A DNA stretch of 64,000 nucleotides from Lingula anatina (GCF_001039355.2 NW_019774648.1:248001-312000); one strand, 5' to 3'. Numbered from the stretch's first letter, positions 1 through 26,019 are shown. The notes: generated by a model from the sequence alone, not told the origin. Numbers and translations: made by a program.

Positions 1-80
1 TTGTTGAAAAAAATGATGATAATTGTGGTATTATTGCCATAGTGGGTTCATATTCATAGTGAACTTTGATTTCTTTTTAG

Positions 81-13406
<13,326 letters not shown>

Positions 13407-14700
13407 GACTGGATGTAACAGAGCTCAGATGAGCATAAAGTTAACTGTAATGCCAGAGTGTGATGCATGTTAAACATCTGCTGCAGAATGTAGGACATCA
13501 TTGGTACTCGATGCTCTATTAAATTGCTTTGGTTTAATTAAGCGAATACAAGCCTAAAAACCCCAGGGACAGGCTAATGTAAAAACATCAAATAAGTGAT
13601 GAACGTTTGAACCAGTCTTTGCATTGAAAGAAAAATTGACTCAACTAAGGATGATGTCCCAAGCAGATTTTCCTGAAGCTTTGGTGCCAGACAAGCCATT
13701 TTAATTGCTGTTAAAAGTGTAAATACAAAAGAGGAAGAGCAGAGGGGCTTACAGATTATTTTAGGGCTGATTAATATTGAGTCAAGTGCAACAAGTATCC
13801 CAATAACTGTGTATATTATCTTAAAGTAAATTAAAGTACATCCTTTACTTATTGTTTCTTACAAAGAACCTAGTTAACAATGTAGCATATATGATAATCA
13901 GGTGACCAAATGTAACTAAACATACACGAGGTGTTACATGTTGGAACGAAACTCTTCACATAATACTTTATACCTTTAATGTATTGCAAGTTTTATCTTT
14001 TGGGAGTAAGAGCACTTGGTTGCTTAGCATTGCAATATGCCTTTCAGCTGTTGTGTTGTCATGACAGCATATTGTGAACACGGTAAATGGTAGATGTTAG
14101 CATTGTAAATAAGTGATCTTCAAAAGATCTGGTTTCGCCTCCCACCCCTCCCCTTGCTTTGTTTGTTGCCAGGCATGCAGCATGCGAAGTGATCTCTAAT
14201 ATCATTCCCATTTTTGTGTGTTACAGTATTTATAAATGTCCTTTTCTTGGGAATTTTTCTGGGGCATTTAAGAAGTTGCTCATAGCATTGCAGTGTGTAA
14301 AGCTTTTTTTGAAATACTACCTGTGTGTTGTACAAATAAATTGGCAGCTTAGAGTAGAGAAGTCGAGATAAAATTTGAGTTTAATTGCTCACCACATTAA
14401 CTTAGCTCGAGTGTCCCAGGTTTTCTTTTTATTTGCAAAAAGTTCAAGTAGTTTAAATTTCTGGAATTTTAGCTCTCAGGGAATGAAAGTACAGTGGATA
14501 CAGTGTACGTTATTTTCTGCTGCATGCCCTCATTGTAAATTTGTGTAATATATATGAGATTTCTATTACGAGTATGGTTTCAACAAGCCAATGTGACCTC
14601 TTTGTTTTTTAAAGTAGGGTAAAACACTTGTGAACTACTGTACAGAGAATGACTGTGTATTTTTTCTCTTTGCAAAATAAACTATGAAAGTTTACTGCAT
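13407..14700 (+). other. Groucho 3' UTR
   Basis: Non-coding, AT-rich and without repeats of note. AATAAA stands at 14676-14681, followed within 40 nt by a T-rich, TGTG-containing stretch typical of a cleavage site. An earlier AATAAA near 14335 is an alternative end. The 3' UTR length of about 1.3 kb is inferred from the signal, not from a transcript. Confidence 0.65.
14676..14681 (+). terminator. Likely poly(A) signal of Groucho
   Basis: AATAAA followed by T-rich and TTTTGTG sequence; it is the best-placed signal downstream of the Groucho stop codon. Confidence 0.55.
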
Positions 14701-16228
14701 AAAGCCTTTTATTTTCCCTTTTGTGCCAGAAGTACATCAGCATGTTGTAAACTAATGTAAATAGATGTCAGCCAGCAATTTACACATTTGCTAGCATGCT
14801 TTATTTTGGTGAACTGGATATTCTATATTTAAACCAAAAAAGTGGCAGTAATTAACTCCAGTGGAAGTGGTCCAATGGAAATCGTCCAAGATATCGACTA
14901 TCTGCATTGCATGATGTCATACAAGACTTGAAAACGTGCAAGAATCTGCATGAGGTGGGGTTAACCTTTTAGCAATAATAATGAAATTACATGCACAGGC
15001 ATGTTGTCTTGGGAAGCAATACAAAAGTAACATGCAAAACATGGGCAATATCACATGTACTGTAGTGCAAAAGACTCGTATGGCAAAACTAGATAAAATG
15101 ACAAGAAAAGTATTTGGAAAAATTCTGTCAATATTTACCTCTAAACTCACCACACTTATTAGTCTGTTATTATATAAAACCCACTATATCCAAATCCCGC
15201 AGAATCTCGCTTGATTTCACATTAAGGCATGATATTTTGTTTTTATATAATATTCAGAAATTAAACCACATGCTATATCAAGCATCAATTACACCTTAAG
15301 TTCAACCTGATAGTAAGTTAAATCACCTTTGGTTGTAATATCTAGAAAAGCAAAATATTATAACATTTGTTATCTTTCCTTAAAGGGCCAACTATAAGTT
15401 ACCAATTATTACTATTACTGTGCAAGTGATTTGGTTACAGCAGCTTGAATAAAAGAATCAAAATCAACCCTGCATGCCTGTGACACTTCCCTGAGTGAAT
15501 CTGAATCTGTTACCCTGTAAATATCAATACTAAATAAATCTGTTGGATGTTGAATTTATGCAACTTTGGTTTGCTTTTTAACTTAATGGAAATGAATAGG
15601 CAGTACACTTTTATCAGTTCCATGCATCCCAAGACTTAAAGAAGACATCCATCCTCAGAAACCGACCTGGCCTTGTGGTCAGTATTCATTTTTCAGAGCA
15701 AAGATGTGGGTTCCACCCATTAAAGGACATACCAGTCCTTCATAAACGGTACCTACTGTCTCCCTACTTGGCACTAAGCAATAAGGCGCTGAAGTAGGGA
15801 TAAAGTTCCTGGTCTGGCAGTGAAAGATATTGCTTGTTTGCAGGCTTTTTTGCATCTCAGATGACAGCTGGGCTACACCCAGTGTGTATCACAACCAAAA
15901 GCTTTGCATGCTCTGAGATGCATGCGTAGTCTGGTAAAAACAAAAACCAAACTTTACTGATACTTCCAAAATAAAAAACTTACAAAGTCATAGACATAGT
16001 GTGAATAACTTCCATTTGACAGTTGATTCGGCATTCAGTTAGTGCCAAGCATTAGTGAATTGACTCCCCTCTATAACCACCATGTCTGAAGTAGCATTGT
16101 AAGCTGCACTTGGACTTCTGGAGACAGATTCCTCTATCAGTGCTGCATGGTCCTATACACAAGCCACATCTTCACACAGCTTGAATAGCATGGAGTTTGG
16201 ATAAATAATATTCATTACCAGTTCTCCT
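14701..16228. other. Convergent intergenic space, nothing coding seen
   Basis: Lies between the Groucho 3' end and the stop of the minus-strand DUF167 gene. It must contain the 3' UTR of the latter. No recognisable repeat or exon is seen. It holds several AT-rich short open frames with no family resemblance. Confidence 0.6.
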
Positions 16229-17824
16229 TCATTTGTCTTCCATTGCTTTCAGGAGAGTGGCCAGTACTTCATCTTTAGTGAGAGCTGAAGAAGCTGAGAG
16301 GGCCAGACTTTTGTTCCTGGACTTAGCTCCCTGTAATGAGACAACCATAGAATCTAAGAAGTTATCAATAAACTTGGATGTGATTTTGTAAAAAAAAAAA
16401 AAAAGGGGGGGGGGGGGGGGGAGAAAAAAAACACAATAAATGAAAACCACCTTTATCTTAATAAATATGATATTTCATATTAATGCTACTGGAAAGGTAA
16501 AGCTAAGAAATGAGTGGTTCAGTTTCTCATGGCACAGGAGCTACAAAAAGCCATCTTTGCATGCATGGTCTCCTACTACAATAGTTACCCATGGTAAACA
16601 CAAGATATGTTAGTATCAGTGTTAGAAATTAACCCTGGACTGTCTGCCCGGGGCTGACAACTTTCAGAATGGGCTGAGAAGTTTTCCCACCCGGCAGACA
16701 TTCGAGCCAGCTACTTTTCAAGATGGCTGAACTTTCAGTCCAGCAACTAATTTTCCCAAGAGGCAAACACTGGTTAGTATTAACAATCTTACTCAGTCAC
16801 AGCAGTTAACACTGAGGTATTAGGTAATGTGTTAATATACCTTGTCCAGTGAGACATCGGACTTTCGTATCTGAAGTAATTTAGCAATGTATTTGGTTAA
16901 CTCCACATTTGCTTCCCCATCAACGGGTGGTGCTGCAATCTGGACGCAAATGCCTTCCTCTGAAATATCTGACAAATTGAGAAACATCAAGTGAAAAAAT
17001 GTTTATAATATGGCAAAATATGTACAGAAGGCATAGTAGTATCTTGTATTTACATTATTGTTACTGAAATATCAAAAGTAAAACCTAATAGTTATAGAGT
17101 AAGCTAAATGTAATTTGAACTTCACCTGTTATGGCATTCTGTTTGGCACCTGGCTTGGCCATAATTCTTATAGTGACATTTCCATCTTTATTTTGTGTTA
17201 CAGCCATTTCTTCTTTTGAGGGTTTTGGTCCACTTTCCTGGAAAATTATGAAAGGGGCACTTCACGTATTGATTAAAATATAAACAGTGCATCAATTACC
17301 ATGTGTCGCATAATCATTTTCTCAGTGCATCAAGGACTTGCCTCAGGTAGAGGCACAATGTTAATTCAATTAATAATGGGAAGTTTTAAATCAAAATCAA
17401 ACTTAAACGTCAAACTAAATTCCGGGACCGGAGATATATTTCCTGTTTAAGGTCTAACTCTGCCTCTACCTTGTACGAATTAAACATTATTTGCTGACCG
17501 ATTATACCGTTGTCCCAGTTTTCTGCGTAGCATGCTAGGCCCAAAACTGAAATAAACTAGTATCACCCCAACAACAGTAAGCCTAAGGTCTTGAAATTTT
17601 AACCTTTTAGACCCAGACCCTGCTGCTGCAGTGTTGGGGTGAAACTCAAACGTTCAGAGGTTAAATCAATGAACTGGCATAATTGAAATTAGAACAAAAC
17701 CATATCAAACCTGCGCATATGTTTTGTCTTTAGCTTTCTTACCAGGAAATTTCGAACTGAATCTGCAAATAGATAATTGAACAGGGATTTGTGGTGCTCG
17801 ACGCAACGAAAACACCTTGTGCAT
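16229..17824 (-). CDS. C15orf40: DUF167/YggU-family protein, C15orf40-like, probably mitochondrial
   Basis: Four exons on the minus strand: 17824-17711, 17237-17126, 16968-16841 and 16330-16229, phases 0, 1, 0, giving 151 aa. The N-terminus [20 protein letters not shown] is basic and lacks acidic residues, like a mitochondrial presequence. Then come [35 protein letters not shown], the family core [40 protein letters not shown] and a C-terminal helix ending LLKAMEDK. The PxxGEAN core and SRxK motif are diagnostic of DUF167 (bacterial YggU, human C15orf40, 126-153 aa). The molecular function of the family is not established. It is divergent from the NR2C2AP-like gene. Confidence 0.93.
16389..16430. 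repeat. Poly(A)-poly(G) homopolymer block
   Basis: About 15 A followed by about 17 G and a further A run, lying in the last intron of the DUF167 gene. On the coding strand it is a pyrimidine block (T, C, T) some 60-100 nt upstream of the exon 16330 acceptor, so it could act as a long polypyrimidine tract. It is also prone to slippage and assembly error. Confidence 0.9.
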
Positions 17825-18041
17825 TTTGAAAAAGGGTACTATGGGATTTACGACATGTAGGTGTGGATAATCGGCTTTTCTTCAAGGCAAAGTACAATAT
17901 ATATATAAATATTAGAATGAGACAGTTGAGAATTTTTATACGTCATTTATTGATTTTATTAAGATATTATAAAGTCTCCAATCTTACCATTTCAATTTTT
18001 AATACGACAATAGTACCCACTTGAAGCATAAATAAAGAAGC
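17825..18041. promoter_or_regulatory. Probable bidirectional promoter
   Basis: Only 217 bp separate the ATG codons of two complete genes that are read outward. The interval must hold both transcription starts and both 5' leaders. It contains TACGTCAT near 17939 (CRE/ATF-like) and an AT-rich stretch near 17894-17912 (ATATATATATAAATATT). No canonical paired TATA boxes can be assigned. Confidence 0.6.
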
Positions 18042-18760
18042 ATGGCAGCCTCCATTCTGAAGAGCTTGGCAAATTACCGGTGAGGTTTTAACCACTTCCT
18101 TTAACTTTTTCAGAGAGAAAATGTTCACTTTTACATAACAGATGATTTTTACAATACTGATCTGAATTTTTAATCCTGTTTTCAGCCAAGTGGCAGAGAC
18201 AGGGGTACCTTTCATTTTATCTTATTTAACGTCCTGGTATTATTTGGCAATGAGTCGGATTAACGTTAACATTGAGTTTTGAGACTTCACATTTACAATT
18301 GCACAATCATTTAAAACCAATGTCAAGACAGGCAAACATATATGAAAGTGTAATATTAACAAAAATACATTTCGAATACCATGTAACCAGCAGCCCCTTT
18401 TTTAATGCAGCATGTTTCAGGCGTTTTCAAGTTACTTATGAAGTCAAACACTTGCCACTTAACAAGTGAATGCCATCATATAGTTTCAAATTTCTTAACT
18501 TAAAAAATGTCAAAGGGTTTTATCTGTCCCATACTCCCCGAGAAACGGCCTTTGGATAGCTATTTTCTGCTTTATTTCTGTGCGGTGTATATCCCTGGTA
18601 GTTTCCATCAAGATTCAAGTCTTATTAGAAAATGTATGCTATTGGGTATATAACAGTAATGGCCCATATATTACTGCAGTATTTTACGGATTTTTGGGAA
18701 CTGGAGGGACAGATAAAAAGGTCAAGTTTATGACCAGAAATTTATAAAAGGTGAAGTTTT

Positions 18761-18797
<37 letters not shown>

Positions 18798-20293
18798 ACT
18801 GGAAGATTAATTGGTTTATCCCTTTTCATGTAGACTTTATTTGAGACATATAAGAAACTATAGTAGAAGTGAAGGGAATGCAAGCTTCATATATAATTTA
18901 AACAGTTTCCTATTTACAGTTTCTGATACTTACTGTACATTGAAGCAAATAGTATATATATATATGTTGCTTTGCATGTATTTAGGGTAAGCTCAGTTCT
19001 CAACAGAGATGTGAAGCAGTTTGGGAAGAAGTTTCTATTAGATGGAGATGACGAAACATGTTGGAATTCAGATCAAGTCAGTACAAAAACAAAACATGAA
19101 TAATTATCATGAATAATGATTTTAATGAAATATCAAGATATGAACTTAAATCTTTTTTTCCCTTTGTAATCTAAGAGTTTGATACATTTAAATGAATGAT
19201 AAAATAATTACAGGGGTTCAGAAGATAACTTATTAGCAGTGCTGTTCTTATCCTTCAGGGTTCTCCCCAATGGGTTTTACTTGAATTTTCAAAGCAGGTG
19301 GTAATAGAGGAACTCCATATACAGTTCCAAGGAGGATTTGCAGGGAAAGAATGTCATGTCGAAGTTGCCAGCATTAAAAGTGATGAGTTTACAGAACTAA
19401 CAAAGATTTTTCCAGAGGATTCCAATAAGCTTCAGGTATATTTCACATTGTTCAACATTGTAGTTTTTAGATGTACTTTGAAATGTTTGAGTAAACTATT
19501 ACTTACCAAGAATCACATTTCACCAATTATTGTAATGGGAAAATTATGAATGGTCAGTATGACTATAATGCACTGTACAGCTCAATATAGTGCAACACAG
19601 CCCAATACACTACAAAAAAACAAGCAAGCCCAGTGGCAAATAAACACAGGAAATGGTCATTCCCTACAAAATAGGGTCATATGAAAGTGAAATATATTAC
19701 TTGGTAATTAATATCATTGATACAACTTAAGAAATCGGCACAACTTGTTGTTGGGTCGCCTGCTATGTTGGCAAGTGGATCTTCATGGTTGGTATTGTTG
19801 AAAAGAACAGCCACTCACCAACATGGCATCTTACCCAACAATAAACAAGTTGTGCTGATTTGTTATTTATTAATAACCTAATAATATATTTCGCTTTTAT
19901 ATTACTGTATTTGTTAGGAATGACCATTTTCTGTGTTTATTTACGACTGGACTCAATTTTTCTAGTGTATTACGTTGTGTTGCCCTTATTGAACATTATA
20001 GCCACACCTGTGAATGGTGGTGTCCTTTACAAGTCTAAATATTTCTTGTTAAATGTATAATTTCCTCATCGCAACAGTTTGAAATTCAGTTCACAATTCC
20101 ACATGTTGGCATCGTTTTTTATGATTTAACAAAGGATCATTATTTTCTTTCTCATATTTCTTAGGTATTTACATTGACCCCTGCTCCTCCAGTCAGCAAG
20201 CTTCGCATTGTATTTACAAGCAGCACGGATTTTTATGGCAGGATAACAATATACAAACTAGATGTTATTGGAAGGACAGGGTCACATGATTAA
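18042..20293 (+). CDS. NR2C2AP: NR2C2AP (TRA16)-like protein
   Basis: Four exons: 18042-18079, 18986-19076, 19259-19435 and 20165-20293, giving 144 aa (human NR2C2AP is about 139). Signature strings in order: MAASILKSLANYRVSSVLNR, VKQFGKKFLL, DDETCWNSDQGSPQWVLLEF, ELHIQFQGGFAGKECHVEV, FPEDSNKLQVFTLTP and the ending DFYGRITIYKLDVIGRT. The pattern of Trp, Gly and hydrophobic strands fits a discoidin (F5/8 type C)-like jelly-roll, as in the family. The human protein was described as a partner of the orphan receptor TR4/NR2C2; a role in this animal is inference. The first exon is only 38 coding nt. The last intron carries a foldback transposon (19583-19991). Confidence 0.95.
18763..18793 (+). repeat. 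Poly(T) tract
   Basis: A run of about 31 T in the first NR2C2AP-like intron; it could be the tail of a reverse-strand retroposon, but no body is recognisable. Confidence 0.9.
19583..19991. mobile_element. Foldback (long inverted repeat) DNA element, about 409 bp
   Basis: Both ends begin CAATA and continue with GCAACACA then AATACACTA. The arms stay alignable for about 190 nt each, sharing AAATAAACACAG, AAATGGTCATTCC, GAAATATATTA and GCACAACTTGTT, and meet near 19787. No coding capacity. It sits entirely within the intron 19436-20164 of the NR2C2AP-like gene, where it would form a very long hairpin in the pre-mRNA. Confidence 0.85.
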
Positions 20294-20835
20294 AATGTGT
20301 TAATATCCCTTGATTGGCTTGATTATGCCTTGCATGTCATTGTGAAGAATGGGAAAGTGAAAAAATGGGAAGTATGCATTCTGTATCCTAGAGTAATCAA
20401 TTGCTTGTGCACTGCTTGAGGGACAGACAAAAACTTTATAGATAAACTTTCCCAATTGCTGAAATGTGTATGTATATTTGGGCTTGTCTATGTAATGATT
20501 AAGGTTGAATCAATGGCCATAGTTTTTGTTTTTAAAATGGCAAAGCAGTGGATTGATGATGATGATGATGATATGATAATGGGAAACTGCCTAACCAGCA
20601 GGTCATGGTCAGTTGAAATGCCAGAAGACCTTAATCTTTTTTGATATCGCAAGTCCTCTGGACTGTCAAGGTTTATGTGAAAATACAATACATAATAATA
20701 AATCACTTGATAATAAATCACAATCACATCTCCTCCAGACCTTCAGTATCTCCAAAGTTTTCACCATGTATGGTAGGTGGAAAAGCATTTTTGCACAATC
20801 TGACAACCTAAGGAAGACTTTTATTAAGACAGTAC

Positions 20836-20841
20836 AATAAA
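20836..20841 (+). terminator. Possible poly(A) signal of the NR2C2AP-like gene
   Basis: AATAAATAAATAAAT begins about 540 nt after the stop codon. No earlier AATAAA of similar quality is evident. Confidence 0.4.
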
Positions 20842-23053
20842 TAAATAAATATTTGAGGGAACTCCATTTAACCAGTTTAAACATTAAAACAAGTTGGGTT
20901 TGAGGAATGATACAATGCTTCTGATTTGTGCCAGCTGAGAAAGGCGTCTTCTCTACCACATTTCGCTCATTCATTTCTTTTTTCCACTTGTATGATTTTG
21001 ACCTTGATTTTGGTCTTAAGAGACATTTGAAAGGAATATCAGTACTTTATTCCCATATACTGGCTCCATTATTAAGAAAATCAAAATTGAAACCAGATCG
21101 TGAAATTTGAAATGAATGTTTTAGATAATGTGGGTGATTGCTTCTTTCTTTCTCATGTCAAATTTTATGTTTGATCTTTTATTAATGAAACGTGTGTTGT
21201 CAGCACAGGAAATGGCGGAGTTTAACAAGGGTTCGAACGTTGAATTACGACATCGTAAATGGCACTTTAATCAAGGTAAAGATGAAAGCTAATATAAATT
21301 GTTTCCCATTTGAGATGGTGTTGGTGTTGAGTACTTTTTGTTGGAAAAATATTTGATTCTACCAGAGATTTCCATTTGCTCTACTCGATAAAGAATTTTC
21401 TGGTACCGGTGAAACAATCATCGTAGGTTTGCGTGAGAAACTTATAAAATAAAGGACAATGGGATCCCAAATTCCGATCATAGCTTTAAAAAGATGCCGA
21501 AAAAGTGAGGTCGTCAACCTATTCTCAAAATAAGGTTTTAGACGAACATAATTGCAACGGTGTACGTCATGTGAAAACGTTATTATGTTGGCATTACCAC
21601 AAATGACATTCATTACGGCAATAATGAATTAAAGTAATAGTTGCATACAGGAAGTTACCGACTTGATTGAAGCGGGAGAACCGTTATTCCGTTTGAGCAA
21701 CCCCGAAAGAATACCGGCTATGCCGCTAGCGCTGCTAGTGAACATCAATCTTTCAACCTGAAAGAAAACTTTAAACAGGATGATATTGATATTGACGGCA
21801 ATTAGTGATTACCTTTTTATCTTACTAAACATAAAAAACTAAACGTGGATGGGAATCTCATTAGTGACAAAATGAGGGCTTAGTGTTCACTCATTTTCAT
21901 ATACTCTTCCGTTAGATGATATGTAAGGTAGGCGAATAATAAAACTGAACAATTATTAAGTAAACAAGAATCAAAAACGATTATTCAGTTTCTATTTACG
22001 TGAAATCCGTGTTTTTAGACGTAAGCTCTTTGGCTACAAATAACATGATGAAATCATCAAAATTGGTTTCATTGCAGATGACTGCACAGATTTTATACCA
22101 AAATTTTGCTTGCTTGTATATGATTATATATGTTACTATAGTAAAAGGTGTCAATTTGTGAATAACGATCCGTAGGTCCAGCTTTAATATTATTGCTCAA
22201 ACTGACTAATATTACGTAAGCATGAAAACGCAATAGCGTCAAACAAGAAGTTTTAATTTTGACCATGCAGGTAATCATCTACAAATTTAGCCGCTCTTAT
22301 ATTTTACTTCAACGTTAGGTATGAAAACGTTTTGAATTGGACGTACATTGAGTGAAATTTAATTGCATCTCAGGGGCCCGATCCGGATAATATTCAGATG
22401 CACTCTCAGACCAAGAGGAATCGATACTGAATAATGCTTGGTTTCGAGATATTGTGCATGTTTGGGGTTTTTTTTGCTAACCGTTTGGTGCTTATATGCC
22501 AGCTGTTATGCTCAAATTAGCTTTTATAATTAAGTATGACCGTAAACCTTTGACTCAGAACACGGAATTTATAACAACCCAAAGCTGTACGTCCGACCGC
22601 AGCAGTGTGTATAGACCCAATACGCGGTGAAGTACTTCAAGCGTTTTCTATTCACTTAGTAGTAGATTGTATCGCCGTCACACCTGTGTATTGAAGGGAA
22701 AAAGATTTAATGTGCGCTCGTATGTTATCCCTCAAGAAAAAAATACAAGAATTCAATTAGCGAGTCATTTCCATTAGTCAGTTCAGACGAATAATTGTTC
22801 CTCACTGAAGTGAATGTAATCGGATTCAGTAATGGCTCTGCCCAACGAGTGGCTTAGCGTCCTGGATAAAAAATAAGTTGGTGTGTGTTCTTGTGTCGAT
22901 AAACTATGCTTACCTTAGTTCAGGTGCTTTTATTGTGAATTAAAGACCATCATTTAGGAAACAATCCAGTCTAATTTTCCTGGCAATATGGCGACTGATT
23001 TAGGCGAAGACTAGCTATTCGCTGCTCAGTCCTTCCCCATGTTAGGAGAAATA

Positions 23054-23243
23054 GGGCGCATTTAGAACAAGTTGATCCGCGGATCAAATATGGCCGATCT
23101 ACTTGAAAGCTCGCCGCATAATCCACTTGTAGTCACTGAAGAGACTCTCCTTGGGGGTTACGCGGTAAGCTTTTAAGTGGGTTGGCCATATTTGATCCGC
23201 CGAGCTGTTAGTCCGCGGATCGATTTTGACTGGGAATGCGGCC
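23054..23243. mobile_element. MITE copy 1 (190 bp)
   Basis: Terminal inverted repeats start GGGCGCATT / GGCCGCATT and share, after about 15 nt, GATCCGCGGATCAAATATGG-type sequence and AAGTGGGTYGGCC. Flanked by ATA (23051-23053 and 23244-23246), a likely 3-bp target duplication. Non-coding. Same family as the elements at 23431, 27718 and 38039. Confidence 0.85.
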
Positions 23244-23278
23244 ATAAATATGCCACGTAACTAGTTATTGCACGAATG

Positions 23279-23281
<3 letters not shown>

Positions 23282-23315
<34 letters not shown>
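23282..23315 (+). repeat. (TG)n microsatellite
   Basis: About 17 TG units lying between two MITE copies. Confidence 0.98.
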
Positions 23316-23316
<1 letters not shown>

Positions 23317-23430
23317 TGTTTTCTTTTGTTGTTTTTTTTTATGTATCTGCCATATCTAAACATTATATAGAAATGTTTTACACTAAAACAGAAACAACAT
23401 CAAACAAAGGAATCAAAAATGCAACCCAAA

Positions 23431-23604
23431 GGCCTATTCAGAATAGGGGACTAACTAGTTCGAGGGTCAAATATGGCAGACCCACTTGAGTACTTCCCCA
23501 CGGGATATCTATTCAGTGTCTATTAGCGGATTAGACGGCAAGCTTTGTAGTGGTTCGTCATATTTGACCCTCGCACTAGTTAATCCCCTATTCTGAATGG
23601 GGCC
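23431..23604. mobile_element. MITE copy 2 (174 bp)
   Basis: Near-perfect inverted ends: GGCCTATTCAGAATAGGGG on the left, GGCCCCATTCAGAATAGGGG on the reverse complement of the right. Both arms then carry ACTAGT and GAGGGTCAAATATGRC. Flanked by AAA on both sides (23428-23430, 23605-23607). Non-coding. Confidence 0.9.
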
Positions 23605-25719
23605 AAAGAATGTGCCAAGTAAAACCAACGGGCAAAGCCATAACCAAAAGTTGCTAATGGTATCGCTTTTCAGATGTCTTTAGTTGCACTTAGATAACTG
23701 ATGATATTGGATTAAAAACTTCATTAAGCAAATTGCGTATATTATTTGAAATCTGCCATCCAGGTTGCTTTAGGCCTTGAACCTCTTCGTGTTCGCTGAT
23801 CCACTGCCGCTTTTGCACCACATTTAATTGATGTCAAGCCTTATTACCCGCATATTTCGTATAGATGTTATTTCTCTGTGATGTTGCATGTTGACGTAAG
23901 TGAAACTGGAATATACTCATTCCAGTTTTCTGAAGTTCAATTTAGATAGCATTTTCTTCAGTATCGAGATGATATTTAAGGCGTCGCTAAGTTAGCTACG
24001 CTACTGGCAGCAAGTTTAGTGCGTATTTACTAACAAAGCTCCACTACCACCACCATCTCTACATTCCCTTCAACCACCGCCCAAGACAAACAACAGCAAC
24101 CAAACAACCGTACATCACAATATTCACAGTGACAATGCGATTGCACTTTCTCTCTCAGTTTTTTGATTGACTTAAATATTTCCACCGGGCTGTCTTAGCT
24201 AGGTTTCAGTTTTCTTCTTTTTTTCCAAATACAGGAATTGAGGAAATCTATCATCATACCGCTGTGAAATATAATCAGACTGAAAGCGAGTAGGTGTCTT
24301 TATAAAATAATCATTCGGAGTCTTGAATTTTCTTCGTGCATGGAAACACCAATGAAAAACTAGGAAGGAGCATTATGGCTCTAAGTATCAGTTATGTTGT
24401 TTTTTTTTTGCGTCATCAGTCAGCGTTTCTTATCTTTGAATACGTAGCAGTGCATGTGTCGCACGTACAGCTATAAATTGAACCACTTGACTGGTAGGCT
24501 TTTAACAAATGGTAAACTTTAGAGAGATGTCTTGCAGACTTAAATTGCAATCTCTTAAAGCTATAGACAGTCAATTGCTGGCGAGAATACACACTCAGGA
24601 AAACTCAAGTGATGTTTATAACACTTTCCTTTTAGTCCGTCATTTCGCATTTCCCATCCATTCGAACTTAAAAATCCAATTATATTAGACCGTATGATAA
24701 ACTAACAGCTTCTGTTGACCCAACCAGCCTGATGAGACCTCTCATTTCGTTTAATATGTGTGTATATATTCGCATTCAAATACCCATGTGAGTGGTTGGT
24801 TGGCATACATTTATCATTTGAGGAGAAAAACCGTTTCAACTTCTAATTTTGTCTTGAAGGTTTTGACCTACTATCTCCCTAAGCAGTTCGTCGTCTTTTG
24901 GATGATGGCCTTCTTCCAGACTGTCGCAGCCTTTATCCAGTTGATAATAACAACGTCAATCAAAATGGAGCACCATTCCACACGGTTAAGGCTACATAGG
25001 AACTATTAGAAAATGGTGCATTGGGTGAATTTATAAAGAAATTTGACCTGTTTGTTATCCAAAGTCACACTTTTCTGACTTTTGGAACCGTCTACCAAAA
25101 AGTGTATAGTGGTCGGCGTGTCATTAAAGCTGAATAAAACGGTCATATTTCAGAGGTTTTCAAGATATAAGTATAGAAAGTAACGTGATGAACCTATGCA
25201 AGTGTGAAGAAGAAGACCTATTTGGGGGATAATACATACATGAATAAATTGTTATACTTCAAAAGGTTTCATTTCGACATTTTGCACATGGACTATGGTC
25301 TTCAATTTATGGTCACATTTCTATGCTGGAGGTATTACCTTGAAATAGCAAGAAGGGGAATGTCACTGAATTGCAGAGGAAATTTTTGGAGTAACCACAT
25401 CAAAATCTAATGATAATATACTATGAGAAAACATGAAATCTAACACCGTAAAATCCAACTGAAAAGGTAAAACGACACAATTGGGTAATCCCAAAACCAG
25501 TCAAATCACTATAAAAGGGAAAATCCATATAGTGGAATCAGGGACAAAAATGGTAGAAAAACTGGACTTAGTCGAACAAATGAAGATATCTACAAAATAC
25601 TATTTGGAAAAATTGCATATAGACCGACAGGGCTAGTAACTTCATTCAACGTCCATACGTAAACACACTAATGTAGAACTTGAATGATGTTGTTCCTATC
25701 AAGAGCTTTGAGGAATTGT

Positions 25720-25869
25720 AAGGTATTACCTCCAATATTTCTGCAGCTGTCTGCTATTTTCATCAGGAGGAAACTGATTAGGGTCATTTCACCTGGAAAA
25801 CCAGGTCTATTGGCCTTAATAAAGGATGAAAGTTTATGACGGCTGCCGAAATATTGCAGATGATACCTT
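25720..25869. repeat. Imperfect inverted repeat, 150 bp
   Basis: The left arm starts AAGGTATTACCTCCAATATT and the reverse complement of the right arm AAGGTATCATCTGCAATATT. The arms remain similar for over 30 nt (CAATATTTC, GCAGC, GTC). It lies a few hundred bp upstream of the reverse transcriptase remnant, but whether it belongs to that element is unknown. Confidence 0.7.
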
Positions 25870-26019
25870 CAAATTTTGCATAGTCCTTGGTAAGATGATA
25901 ATTATCCTTTTTACGTTTTGCTAAGAAGAGCTAATGGAGCTTTTCTCTCCTTAACATCCTGGCAAAGAAAACAAACGTCAAGAGCATGATTCGTACATTT
26001 TTCACAGTGCCTTCATGCA

